Below, piece after piece: positions 34,764 through 42,239 of a stretch of DNA of 64,000 nucleotides. This DNA is from DASUTB01 sp036374835 (GTDB lineage Bacteria > Actinomycetota > Actinomycetes > Jiangellales > Jiangellaceae): contig DASUTB010000036.1 in assembly GCA_036374835.1 (NCBI GenBank), positions 11,676 through 75,675 on the forward strand, read 5' to 3'. Under the pieces are notes generated by a model. It made no database searches, was not told the origin of the DNA, and saw only the letters and a program-made list of their open reading frames with translations. Each line of letters starts with the position of its first letter. The first letter of the stretch is position 1. Both the position numbers and the translations under genes were made by a program.

Positions 34764-35801
34764 ATGAGAGCAGTCGTCACCCGTGAAGCCGGCACGATGC
34801 GGCTGGCGGACGTCCCCGAGCCAGCCGAGCCGGGGCCGGGGCAGGTACTCGTCCAGCCCGAGGCGGTGGGGATCTGCGGATCGGACTACCACTTCTTCAC
34901 CGGCGAGATCACGACCCCGCCCGAGTTCGGTCCCCAGTTCCCGCGCATCCAGGGCCACGAGGTGGCCGCCCGAGTCGTGGGGTTGGGTCCCGACTGTCCG
35001 CCCACGCTGCAGGTCGGCCAGCGGGTCGCACTGTTCCCGATGGCGTGGTGCGGCGAGTGCTACCCGTGCACCCACGACCGGCCCAACGCCTGCCCGAACT
35101 TCCGGCTGATCGGGGTGCATGTCGATGGCGCGCTCGCCGAATACCTGACGATCGCCGCCGATCAGGTCTTCCCGGTTGCCGGCCTGGATGCCCCGCAGGT
35201 CGCCTTCTGCGAGCCGATGTCGATCGCGGTTCACGCAGTCGAGCGGGGAGAAGTAGACGAAGGCGAGTACGTCGTCGTCATCGGCGGCGGACCCATCGGC
35301 CAGTCGGTCGCGCTCTGTGCGCGCGACCGTGGCGCCCGCGTCCTGCTGACCGACCTCGTGGCCGGCCGCCTCGACCTCGCCCGGGCGAACGGGGCCGAGG
35401 TGGTCAACGCCGCTGTCGACGACGCCGTCACCGCGGCGCGCGACTGGGCCGGGCTCGCCGGCCCACCGGTGGTTTTCGAGTGTGTCGGTACGCCGGGACC
35501 GGTCCGTCAGGCTGTGGACATGGTCTCGTCCGCCGGGCGGGCCGTGATCGTTGGCATCGGCCACGAGGAGGTGAGCCTGCCGATCAATGCGTTCACCGAG
35601 CGCGAGCTCACCGTGCTGGGCTCGACGGTCTGTACGCACGAGGACTTCGCCGAGGCGATCCGCATCGTCGGGGCGCATCAGGAAGCGGTGGCTCGCCTGA
35701 TCACGCACGAACGGTCGCTGGACGACGCGGTGGATGCGATCGCGCACGCGATGGCCAACCCCGACCAGGTGATGAAGCTGGTCGTCCGCGGCGCGGCGTA
35801 A
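34764..35801 (+). CDS. Zinc-dependent medium-chain dehydrogenase (threonine/sorbitol dehydrogenase-like)
   Basis: A 345-residue MDR enzyme. The catalytic site is shown by GICGSDYHFF and QGHEVAARVV, the structural zinc loop by CGECYPCTHDRPNAC, and the cofactor fold by VVIGGGPIGQSVALCARDRG. The Asp after the second strand (LLTDL) suggests NAD rather than NADP. Related enzymes oxidise polyols, threonine or butanediol. ATG 34764 has AGGAGG five bases upstream and follows the TIM-barrel gene by 8 nt, so it belongs to the same operon. Confidence 0.84.
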   Translation: MRAVVTREAGTMRLADVPEPAEPGPGQVLVQPEAVGICGSDYHFFTGEITTPPEFGPQFPRIQGHEVAARVVGLGPDCPPTLQVGQRVALFPMAWCGECYPCTHDRPNACPNFRLIGVHVDGALAEYLTIAADQVFPVAGLDAPQVAFCEPMSIAVHAVERGEVDEGEYVVVIGGGPIGQSVALCARDRGARVLLTDLVAGRLDLARANGAEVVNAAVDDAVTAARDWAGLAGPPVVFECVGTPGPVRQAVDMVSSAGRAVIVGIGHEEVSLPINAFTERELTVLGSTVCTHEDFAEAIRIVGAHQEAVARLITHERSLDDAVDAIAHAMANPDQVMKLVVRGAA

Positions 35802-35839
35802 CGAAGGGCATGGGTACCACGAGCCGATGAGGAGGAAGC

Positions 35840-36601
35840 ATGGCCGGTCTGGTTGAAGGAAAAGTTGGACTGGTGACCGGAGCCGCCGGCGGGATCGGGC
35901 GCGGCGTGGCGATCGAGCTGGCGAAAGAGGGTGCGACCGGGGTCGTGGTCTGCGACCTCGAGCGGGCCCGCGACGGTGGCGACGAGACCGTACGGCTGGT
36001 CAAGGAGCAGGGCTCCGACGCCCGGTTCACGGTCTGCGACGTGACCCGGGCACAGGACGTCGCGGCGCTCGTCGCGTTCGTCGTCGAGACCTACGGGCGG
36101 CTCGACTTCGCCGTCAACAACGCAGGTGTCGCGGTGCACAAGCTCCTGGCCGACGTCACGGAGGAGGAGTACGACTGGGTCGTGGACGTCAACCTCAAGG
36201 GCGCTTTCCTCGGCATGAAGCACCAGATCCCGCAGATGATCACGCAGGGTGGCGGCGCGATCGTCAACATCGGCTCGGTCGCGAGCTTCTCCGCGATCGA
36301 GCGGATCAGCGTCTACACCGCCACCAAGCACGGCATCATGGGGCTGACCAAGAGCGCCGCGATGGAGTACGGCGAGAGCGGTGTTCGGGTCAACTGCGTC
36401 TGCCCGAACGCGATCCGTACGCCGCTCATGGACGCGTCCCCGCCGGATTTCGTCGCAGAGATCATCGCCCCGCAGGCGATCAAGCGCCCCGGAGAGCCTG
36501 AGGAGGTAGGCGCCGCCGTGGCCTGGCTGCTGTCGGACAAGGCGTCCTTCGTCACCGGCGCGGGTCTGCCGGTCGACGGCGGTTATATGACCGGAGCCTG
36601 A
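35840..36601 (+). CDS. SDR family oxidoreductase
   Basis: A 253-residue classical short-chain dehydrogenase. The cofactor motif is TGAAGGIGRG, with NNAG at about residue 92. The active site has Ser in IGSVASF and Y-x3-K in YTATKHG, and the C-terminal VDGGYMTGA is typical. The Asp at the end of beta-2 (CDLERARDGG) indicates NAD(H). The reaction is probably alcohol-ketone interconversion on a pathway intermediate. GAGGAGG precedes the ATG at a good distance; 38 nt separate it from the MDR gene, so they are in one operon. Confidence 0.87.
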   Translation: MAGLVEGKVGLVTGAAGGIGRGVAIELAKEGATGVVVCDLERARDGGDETVRLVKEQGSDARFTVCDVTRAQDVAALVAFVVETYGRLDFAVNNAGVAVHKLLADVTEEEYDWVVDVNLKGAFLGMKHQIPQMITQGGGAIVNIGSVASFSAIERISVYTATKHGIMGLTKSAAMEYGESGVRVNCVCPNAIRTPLMDASPPDFVAEIIAPQAIKRPGEPEEVGAAVAWLLSDKASFVTGAGLPVDGGYMTGA

Positions 36602-36720
36602 CGATCCGGCCGCGGGACGGTGATCGATACCTCGACGCGTTCGCTGCTCAATGCGGACCAATGACGTCCGCATTCTCTGGTATGCAAGGCGCCATGGGTT
36701 TGCCGGAAGGAGCTGGCCGA

Positions 36721-37725
36721 GTGTCGCATTCTGGTGCAGGCCACGGCTCGGTGATCGACTGGCTGCTCGACGCAGACCCGTCCATCCGATGGCAGACCAT
36801 GCGGGACCTGCTCGACGCTCCCGAGTCGGAGTGGGCAGCGGAGCGGGCGAAGGTGGAGAAGGAAGGCTGGGGAGCCAGGCTGCTCTCCCTCCAGGACGAG
36901 GACGGCCAGTGGGCCGGCGGCGCCTTCGTGCCCGCCGGCTTCGAGTGGAGCGAGTGGCAGGAGGTCGGCCAGCCATGGACGGCGACGGCATTTTCGTTGT
37001 CGCAGCTGCGGGAGTTCGGTCTCGACCCCGCTTCGGAGCGGGCCAGGCGAACCGTCGAGTTGATCGGCGCAAACTCGCATTGGGATCATGCCGGCGAGCC
37101 TTACTGGGAGGGCGAAACCGACCAATGCATCAACGGCCGGATCGTCGCTGACGGTGCCTACTTCGGAGTCGACGTGTCGCCCATCGTGGACAGGTTGGTA
37201 GGCGAGCGTCTCGACGACGGCGGCTGGAACTGCGAACGGGAGAACGGCTCGGTTCGCTCGTCGTTCGCCAGCACGATCAACGTCCTGGAGGGGCTCCTGG
37301 AGTACGAGCGGGCCACCGGCGGCACGGCGGAGTCTCGGGAGGCGCGCAGGCCCGGCGAGGAGTATCTGCTCGAGCGCAGCCTCTTCCGTCGTCTCAGTAC
37401 CGGCGAGGTGGCCGACGAGCGATTCCTGACCTTCCTGCATCCGAGCCGCTGGCGCTACGACATCCTGCGTGCATTGGACTACTTCCGCTCGTCGGGCGTG
37501 CTGACCGGTACCGCACCTGACCCGAGGCTGGGCGACGCGGTCGACCACGTTCGTTCCAGGCGCCTGGAGGACGGCCGCTGGCCGCTCGACTGGAGTCTGC
37601 CCGGTCGCATCTGGTTCGACGTGAACGACGGACCGGGCAAACCCTCCCGTTGGGTGACGCTACGTGCGATGCGCGTGCTCCGATGGTGGGACGGCGCAGG
37701 CACTCTCCAACAAGATCGTCCGTAG
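36721..37725 (+). CDS. Squalene-cyclase / terpenoid-cyclase fold protein
   Basis: A 334-residue alpha-alpha barrel protein with repeated QDEDGQWAGG-, DDGGWNCE- and EDGRWPLDW-like turns at about residues 56, 166 and 287. These resemble the QW repeats of squalene cyclases and prenyltransferases. The catalytic DxDD of true squalene-hopene cyclases is not seen, so cyclase activity is doubtful. GTG 36721 (MSHSGAGHGSVIDWLLD) is chosen because AAGGAG lies eight bases before; an ATG at 36661 is in frame. It ends the plus-strand operon and its stop lies inside a long terminator repeat. Confidence 0.65.
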   Translation: MSHSGAGHGSVIDWLLDADPSIRWQTMRDLLDAPESEWAAERAKVEKEGWGARLLSLQDEDGQWAGGAFVPAGFEWSEWQEVGQPWTATAFSLSQLREFGLDPASERARRTVELIGANSHWDHAGEPYWEGETDQCINGRIVADGAYFGVDVSPIVDRLVGERLDDGGWNCERENGSVRSSFASTINVLEGLLEYERATGGTAESREARRPGEEYLLERSLFRRLSTGEVADERFLTFLHPSRWRYDILRALDYFRSSGVLTGTAPDPRLGDAVDHVRSRRLEDGRWPLDWSLPGRIWFDVNDGPGKPSRWVTLRAMRVLRWWDGAGTLQQDRP

Positions 37726-37816
37726 AAAGCAAGGACCAACGTGGGTGAGCGACGCATTCGCCCAGGACAAATCGGGCGCGGAACTAGTTGTTCCTTACTT
37801 TTTGCGGACGATCTTG
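37711..37816. terminator. Bidirectional terminator with 30-bp imperfect inverted repeat
   Basis: Positions 37711-37740 pair with 37787-37816 at about 26 of 30 bases; the outer 12 bases (CAAGATCGTCCG/CGGACGATCTTG) are perfect. The repeat includes the stop codon of the upstream gene and ends 4 nt before the converging lipoyl gene's stop. Confidence 0.7.
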
Positions 37817-37819
37817 GGT

Positions 37820-38056
37820 TCAGCCGTCGGTCTCGATGCGGCCGACCACGGTGCCGACGGCGTAGACCTCGCCGGCCTCACCGACGTGGTGCAGGATCCC
37901 AGATGCGGGCACCTCGACGTCCATCTCCACCTTGTCGGTCGCAAGGACGTAGACGCTCTGCCCTTCCTCGACCCGTGCGCCCGACGGGACGAGCCACTCG
38001 GCGAGTTCGCCCTCCTCCATCTCGGAGCCGGCCTGGGGGATTCGCAACTCCACCAT
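37820..38056 (-). CDS. Stand-alone lipoyl (biotinyl-type) carrier domain
   Basis: A 78-residue single lipoyl domain like the N-terminal domain of E2 acyltransferases. The acceptor Lys lies in the tight turn ATDKVEMDVEVPASG near residue 42. There is no E2 catalytic domain or peripheral-subunit binding domain. The start is ATG 38056 or GTG 38059; both overlap the E1beta stop, so translation is coupled. It probably carries the acyl group made by the E1alpha/E1beta pair. Lipoylation rather than biotinylation is inferred from the D-K-V/A context. Confidence 0.8.
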   Translation of the reverse strand: MVELRIPQAGSEMEEGELAEWLVPSGARVEEGQSVYVLATDKVEMDVEVPASGILHHVGEAGEVYAVGTVVGRIETDG

Positions 38057-39060
38057 CACTTCATGACCTCGCGTACCGTCTCGGCGATCGTGGATGCATC
38101 CGGCGCGTGTACCTGCTCCAGCGACTGGGCGAAGGGGACCGGGGTGAAGGCCGCCGCCACCCGGTGCACCGGCCGTTCGAGTTCCCCGAAGAGCTCCTCG
38201 TGGATCATCGCCGATATCTCCGCTCCCGGGCCGGCGAAACGCGCCGCCGCATGCGTCACCACCGCCCGGTGTGTCTTCGCTACCGAGTTCAACACCGTGC
38301 GGTGATCGAGGGGCACGAGGCTGCGCAGGTCGACCACCTCGGCCGAGATTGCCTCGTCGGCGAGCGTGGCCGCCGCCTCGAGCGCCGCCGGCGTCATCTG
38401 GCCGTAGGTGATGATCGACACGTCCGAGCCGTCACGAGCGACGGCGGCCTGCCCGATCGGTACGCGGTAATCGCCCTCCGGGACGGGGCTGCGGCGGCGG
38501 CTGCGCACCATCGGCGTCGGCTCGAGAAACAGGCACGGATCGTCGTCCGCGATGCAGGACAGCAGCAGCCCCTTCGCGTCGGCAGCAGTGGTCGGGGCGC
38601 AGACTTTGATGCCGGGCACGTGCATGAACCACGCCTCGTAGCTGCTGCTGTGCTGGGCCCCGCGCCGGTGCCCGATCCGGGTACGTACCGTGAGCGGCAG
38701 GTGGCTGGTGCCTCCGGACATGTACCGGTGCTTGGCGGCGTGGTTGACGAGCTGATCCATGACCAGGGTCATGAAGTCCATCAGCATGATCTCGGCAACC
38801 GGGCGGAGACCGCCGAGCGCCGCACCGATGGCCGCCCCGGCGATCGCCTGCTCGGAGATCGGCGTGGCCCGGACCCGGTGGGTGCCGTACTTGGTCGACA
38901 GGCCGTGGGTCAGGCGCACCACACCTCCGGGCGGGTCCGCGATGTCCTCACCGAGCAGGAAGACCGTGGGGTCATTTCCGAGTGCGACGTCCAGGGCGTC
39001 GTTGATCGCTTCACCGAACGTCATCTCACGATCGGTTTCGGTCGGCTGAATGCTTGCCAT
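38056..39060 (-). CDS. 2-Oxoacid (acetoin-type) dehydrogenase E1 beta subunit
   Basis: A 334-residue transketolase-like E1beta. Conserved segments are MTFGEAINDALDVALGNDP, FLLGEDIADPPGG, TPISEQAIAGAAIGAALGGLRPVAEIMLMDF and VDLRSLVPLDHRTVLNSVAKTHR. With E1alpha it forms a heterotetramer that decarboxylates a 2-oxo acid, or cleaves acetoin, and loads the product on a lipoyl domain. ATG 39060 lies 14 nt after the E1alpha stop with AAGGAAC upstream. The substrate cannot be fixed from sequence. Confidence 0.86.
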   Translation of the reverse strand: MASIQPTETDREMTFGEAINDALDVALGNDPTVFLLGEDIADPPGGVVRLTHGLSTKYGTHRVRATPISEQAIAGAAIGAALGGLRPVAEIMLMDFMTLVMDQLVNHAAKHRYMSGGTSHLPLTVRTRIGHRRGAQHSSSYEAWFMHVPGIKVCAPTTAADAKGLLLSCIADDDPCLFLEPTPMVRSRRRSPVPEGDYRVPIGQAAVARDGSDVSIITYGQMTPAALEAAATLADEAISAEVVDLRSLVPLDHRTVLNSVAKTHRAVVTHAAARFAGPGAEISAMIHEELFGELERPVHRVAAAFTPVPFAQSLEQVHAPDASTIAETVREVMK

Positions 39061-39074
39061 GACGTTCCTTCGGC

Positions 39075-40088
39075 TCAGCGGGGCGTGTCGACGCCGGGTG
39101 CGAACACATCGGTGCGAAGCTCATCGGCGGGCAACATGTCGCTGTTCAGGGCGGTGGCCAGCGCGTCCTCCACCTCGTCGGCGATCTGCCCGGTCAGGGT
39201 GTCGAGCTCGTCCGGACCCAGATGCCCTTGCGAGACCAGCCAGTCACCGAGCTTGGGCACCGGATCGTTGACGCGGGCCTGCTCGACCGCGGCCTCGTCC
39301 ATATAGCTTCCGGTGTCGCCGAAGTAGTGGCCGAGGATTCGCGGCGCCACGACTTCGAGGAAGGTGGGACCGTCACCGCGGCGGGCTCGCTCGGCCGCCT
39401 GTGCGGCGGCGTCGTACACCTCGAGCACGTTGGTGCCGTCCACCGTCAACCCCGGGATCCCGAACGGGGCGGCCCGCTCGGCGAGCCGTGCGGTCTTGGT
39501 GTAGCCCTCCAGCGGGGTGCACTCTCCCCAGAGGTTGTTGTGGCAGACGAAGATGACCGGAAGGTCCCACAGCGACGCGAGGTTCAGCGCCTCGTGCAGC
39601 GCGCCGATGCTGGTGGCACCGTCTCCGAAGCTGACACCTGTGACGCGGTCGTTGCCGAGAAGCTGTGCGGACAGCCCGAGCCCGTTCGCGATCGGCGTGC
39701 CGGAGCCGACGATGCCTGTGGTGAGCATCATGCCCCGGTCGGGGTCGGCCATGTGCATGGTGCCGCCCTTGCCACGCGACATACCCGTCACGCGGCCCAG
39801 CAGTTCGCCGAAGACCGCCTCCAGCGACGAGCCTTTCGCGAGAATGTCGGCGATACCCCGGTAAGTGGTGATGTAGTAGTCGTCCGGACGCAGCGCCGCG
39901 ATCACTCCGACGGCAGCGGCTTCCATGCCTTGCACGGGGAAGTAGAAGCCGGGGAACTCGCCCCTGCTGAGCCCGCGCATGAAGCGCTGTTCGGCCAGCC
40001 GGATCGTGAGCATCGTCCGGTGGATGTTCAGCAGATCATCCACGGGCAGGTCATGAGCGCCGAGATCCACATCAGCGGAACTCATCAT
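39075..40088 (-). CDS. 2-Oxoacid (acetoin-type) dehydrogenase E1 alpha subunit
   Basis: A 337-residue ThDP-binding E1alpha. Visible are MLTIRLAEQRFMRGLSRGEF, GMSRGKGGTMHMADP, NGLGLSAQLLGNDRVTGVSF and the ThDP/Mg site GDGATSIGALHEALNLASLW ending in CHNN. The start has two tandem ATG codons at 40088 and 40085 behind GGGGAGG. It heads a three-gene operon with E1beta and a free lipoyl domain. No E2 or E3 gene is present in the window. The group includes pyruvate, branched-chain and acetoin dehydrogenases; the length and the style of the GKGG motif are closest to the acetoin/TPP-dependent type. Confidence 0.86.
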   Translation of the reverse strand: MMSSADVDLGAHDLPVDDLLNIHRTMLTIRLAEQRFMRGLSRGEFPGFYFPVQGMEAAAVGVIAALRPDDYYITTYRGIADILAKGSSLEAVFGELLGRVTGMSRGKGGTMHMADPDRGMMLTTGIVGSGTPIANGLGLSAQLLGNDRVTGVSFGDGATSIGALHEALNLASLWDLPVIFVCHNNLWGECTPLEGYTKTARLAERAAPFGIPGLTVDGTNVLEVYDAAAQAAERARRGDGPTFLEVVAPRILGHYFGDTGSYMDEAAVEQARVNDPVPKLGDWLVSQGHLGPDELDTLTGQIADEVEDALATALNSDMLPADELRTDVFAPGVDTPR

Positions 40089-40177
40089 CGCCTCCCCTGT
40101 TCGTCGCCGGTCGGATGATTATGACGTTGCTCGAAGCGCTGCGGGAGAGTCGTTGCCGTGTCACGGGAGCTGCACCG

Positions 40178-41737
40178 TCATCCTGTCGTGGGGAACGAAC
40201 TCGCGCCCGACTCGAGCTCGAAGGCGGCGGCAAGCTGCAACACCAACTCGTCCCGGCCCGGCGCGGATGCGATCTGCAGCCCGGTAGGCATCCCGTCGGA
40301 AGTCAGGCCACAAGGAACGGAGATGGCGGGCCCTCCGGACAGGTTGAACGCAGCGGTGAGCCGGGTGAACACACCACCGCCCGTCGACGGCCTCGTTCGC
40401 CCGGCGAAACCGACCTCGTGCTGGCCGACTCTCTGCGGTGGCAGTGGCGCGGTGGGCGTCACGATCGCGTCGACCTCGTCCAGCGCGGCCGCGAGCGCGC
40501 CGGCTATCTGGGTACGCACCCGCTGGGCCTGGACGTAGTCGCCGGCGGACAGGTGCGCCGCCGCCTCGAGCTTGCCCCGTATGTCCGCGCCATAGTCCCC
40601 GGCACGCTCGGGCCACCAGCGTGCGTGGTAGGCGCTCGCTTCACCGGCGAGGATCACGTACATCGTGGGCGTCGACAGCGCGAGGTCCGGCACGTCGACC
40701 TCCTCGACGGTCACGCCGAGTGAGATGAGGACGTCGAGCGCACCCCGGACGCGCTCGGCAACGCCCTCGTCGGCCCCCTCGAAAGCGTAGTCGCGCGGCA
40801 CGCCGATACGCAGGCCATCGACGCGCGGCGCTCCGCTCAAGGTGGCTGAAGTGGCAGGCGGCCGGCTCATCGCGTTCTGCAGCATCTCGGCGTCCCAGAC
40901 CGACCGCGTGATCGCGCCGACGTGGTCGAGCGACCAGCCGAGCGGGATCAGCCCTGCGGTCTCGACCCGTCCGCCGGTGGGTTTGAAGCCCACAATGCCG
41001 CAATGGGACGCCGGAATACGTACCGAGCCGGCCGCATCAGTTCCGACGGCCGCAGCCGTAAGTCCGGCCGCCACCGCTGCCGCCGAGCCTCCGCTCGATC
41101 CTCCGGCGACCCGGTCCGGATCCCACGGGTTGCGCACCGGGCCGAAGTGCTCGTTCTCGGATGTCCCGCCGTAGGCGAACTCGTGCAGGTTCGTCTTGCC
41201 GATGACGACCGCGCCGTACGACCGCAGCCGTTCCACGACGGGCGCGTCCGCGTCCGGTACCCAGTCCTCGAGGATCCGGGAGCCGGCGGTGGTGCGCAGT
41301 CCGGCCGTCGGGATGTTGTCCTTGACGGCCACCGGGATGCCCGTCAGTGGATGGTGCTGATCGCCGGCGGCCAGCACGCGGTCAGCCCGTTCGGCCTGGG
41401 CGAGCGCGTAGTCCGCGTCGACGGTGATGAATGCGTTCAGCTCGGCGTGGTGCCCGATCCGTTCGAGGTATCGCTGCGTCAGCTCGACCGCGGAGAGTTC
41501 GCCCGCCGCCAGCCGGTGGCACAGCTCGCGGATGTTCAGGTGGGCGACGTCGTCGGTGCCGGCACTGTCGAGCGGTTGCGGGCCGACCGTCGGCGCGGGG
41601 TCCGCAGGCTCGGCCGCGGGCGAGCTTTGCGTCGCCGCAAATGGCACGGTCTCGGGAAGGACGGCTCCATGCAAGCTCCGCGCGGCGCTGAGCAATGCGG
41701 TGCGGGTGCCTTGGCCGGAATCGGCGGCGGAAGTCAT
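40178..41737 (-). CDS. Amidase (amidase signature family)
   Basis: A 519-residue amidase of the GatA/AS family that hydrolyses amide bonds. The Ser-cisSer-Lys triad is represented by Lys in PVAVKDNIPT, Ser in GGSSGGSAAAVAAG and Ser in TDAAGSVRIPASHCG. An N-terminal extension of about 65 mostly disordered residues (Pro, Ala rich) precedes the domain. No GatB or GatC gene is nearby, so a free amidase is more likely than a tRNA amidotransferase subunit. It starts 10 bp from the divergent VOC gene and is followed after 89 bp by the E1alpha gene. Confidence 0.85.
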   Translation of the reverse strand: MTSAADSGQGTRTALLSAARSLHGAVLPETVPFAATQSSPAAEPADPAPTVGPQPLDSAGTDDVAHLNIRELCHRLAAGELSAVELTQRYLERIGHHAELNAFITVDADYALAQAERADRVLAAGDQHHPLTGIPVAVKDNIPTAGLRTTAGSRILEDWVPDADAPVVERLRSYGAVVIGKTNLHEFAYGGTSENEHFGPVRNPWDPDRVAGGSSGGSAAAVAAGLTAAAVGTDAAGSVRIPASHCGIVGFKPTGGRVETAGLIPLGWSLDHVGAITRSVWDAEMLQNAMSRPPATSATLSGAPRVDGLRIGVPRDYAFEGADEGVAERVRGALDVLISLGVTVEEVDVPDLALSTPTMYVILAGEASAYHARWWPERAGDYGADIRGKLEAAAHLSAGDYVQAQRVRTQIAGALAAALDEVDAIVTPTAPLPPQRVGQHEVGFAGRTRPSTGGGVFTRLTAAFNLSGGPAISVPCGLTSDGMPTGLQIASAPGRDELVLQLAAAFELESGASSFPTTG

Positions 41738-41746
41738 TATCTATCC

Positions 41747-42220
41747 ATGCCTTCCCTGCTTCCGAGCGTGCAGAACTACTTCCATGTCGGGTATGTCGTG
41801 TCCGACCTGGCCGAGGCGATGGAGCGGTTGACGGCCGGCGCCGGGCTCAGCTGGGCGTCGCCCCGGACGCTTCCGGTGACGCTGCGCAGCCCGGCAGGGG
41901 AGACGCCCACGAGTGTCCACCTGACCTACTCGGTGCAGGGCCCGCCGTATCTCGAGCTGATCGAGGAACAGCCGGGAACCGTCTGGGGGAGTGAGCACCG
42001 TGGATTCCACCACATGGGGTACTGGAGCGGCCGGTTCGCCGGCGACATCGACGCGTTGACCGGGTCCGGGTTCGAGTTCGAAGCCGGCGCGGTCGACGAG
42101 AACGGCGCGCTGGCGCGGTTCGTCTACCTGCGGGAGCCGTACACCGGCCTGCGCATCGAGCTGCGCGACGAGGCGCGCAGGCCGCAGACGGAGCACTGGC
42201 TGCGCAGTGAGGGTCCCTAG
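41747..42220 (+). CDS. VOC family protein (glyoxalase/epimerase-like)
   Basis: A 157-residue VOC protein with two modules. The first opens NYFHVGYVVSDLAEAMERL (His near residue 11) and the second opens GFHHMGYWSG (His-His). A Glu appears late in LRIELRDE. These residues could form the usual His/His/Glu metal site. It resembles the Glyoxalase_4 / methylmalonyl-CoA epimerase group. The reading frame remains open far upstream, but ATG 41747 gives the family N-terminus. It is a single plus-strand gene between the amidase and the converging carboxyltransferase, 20 bp from the latter's stop. Confidence 0.75.
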   Translation: MPSLLPSVQNYFHVGYVVSDLAEAMERLTAGAGLSWASPRTLPVTLRSPAGETPTSVHLTYSVQGPPYLELIEEQPGTVWGSEHRGFHHMGYWSGRFAGDIDALTGSGFEFEAGAVDENGALARFVYLREPYTGLRIELRDEARRPQTEHWLRSEGP

Positions 42221-42239
42221 CCGCGACAAAACGAGGATG

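Noticed and set aside
35678..37072. 464-codon minus-strand frame opposite the MDR and SDR genes
   Set aside because: No motif and antisense to two well-supported dehydrogenases with strong ribosome sites.
37741..39306. 521-codon plus-strand frame across the E1beta/lipoyl genes
   Set aside because: Arg-rich shadow composition; the opposite strand encodes clear E1beta and lipoyl proteins with overlapping start and stop.
40922..41746. Upstream extension of the VOC gene at 41747
   Set aside because: The frame is open but antisense to the amidase gene; the VOC fold begins at ATG 41747.
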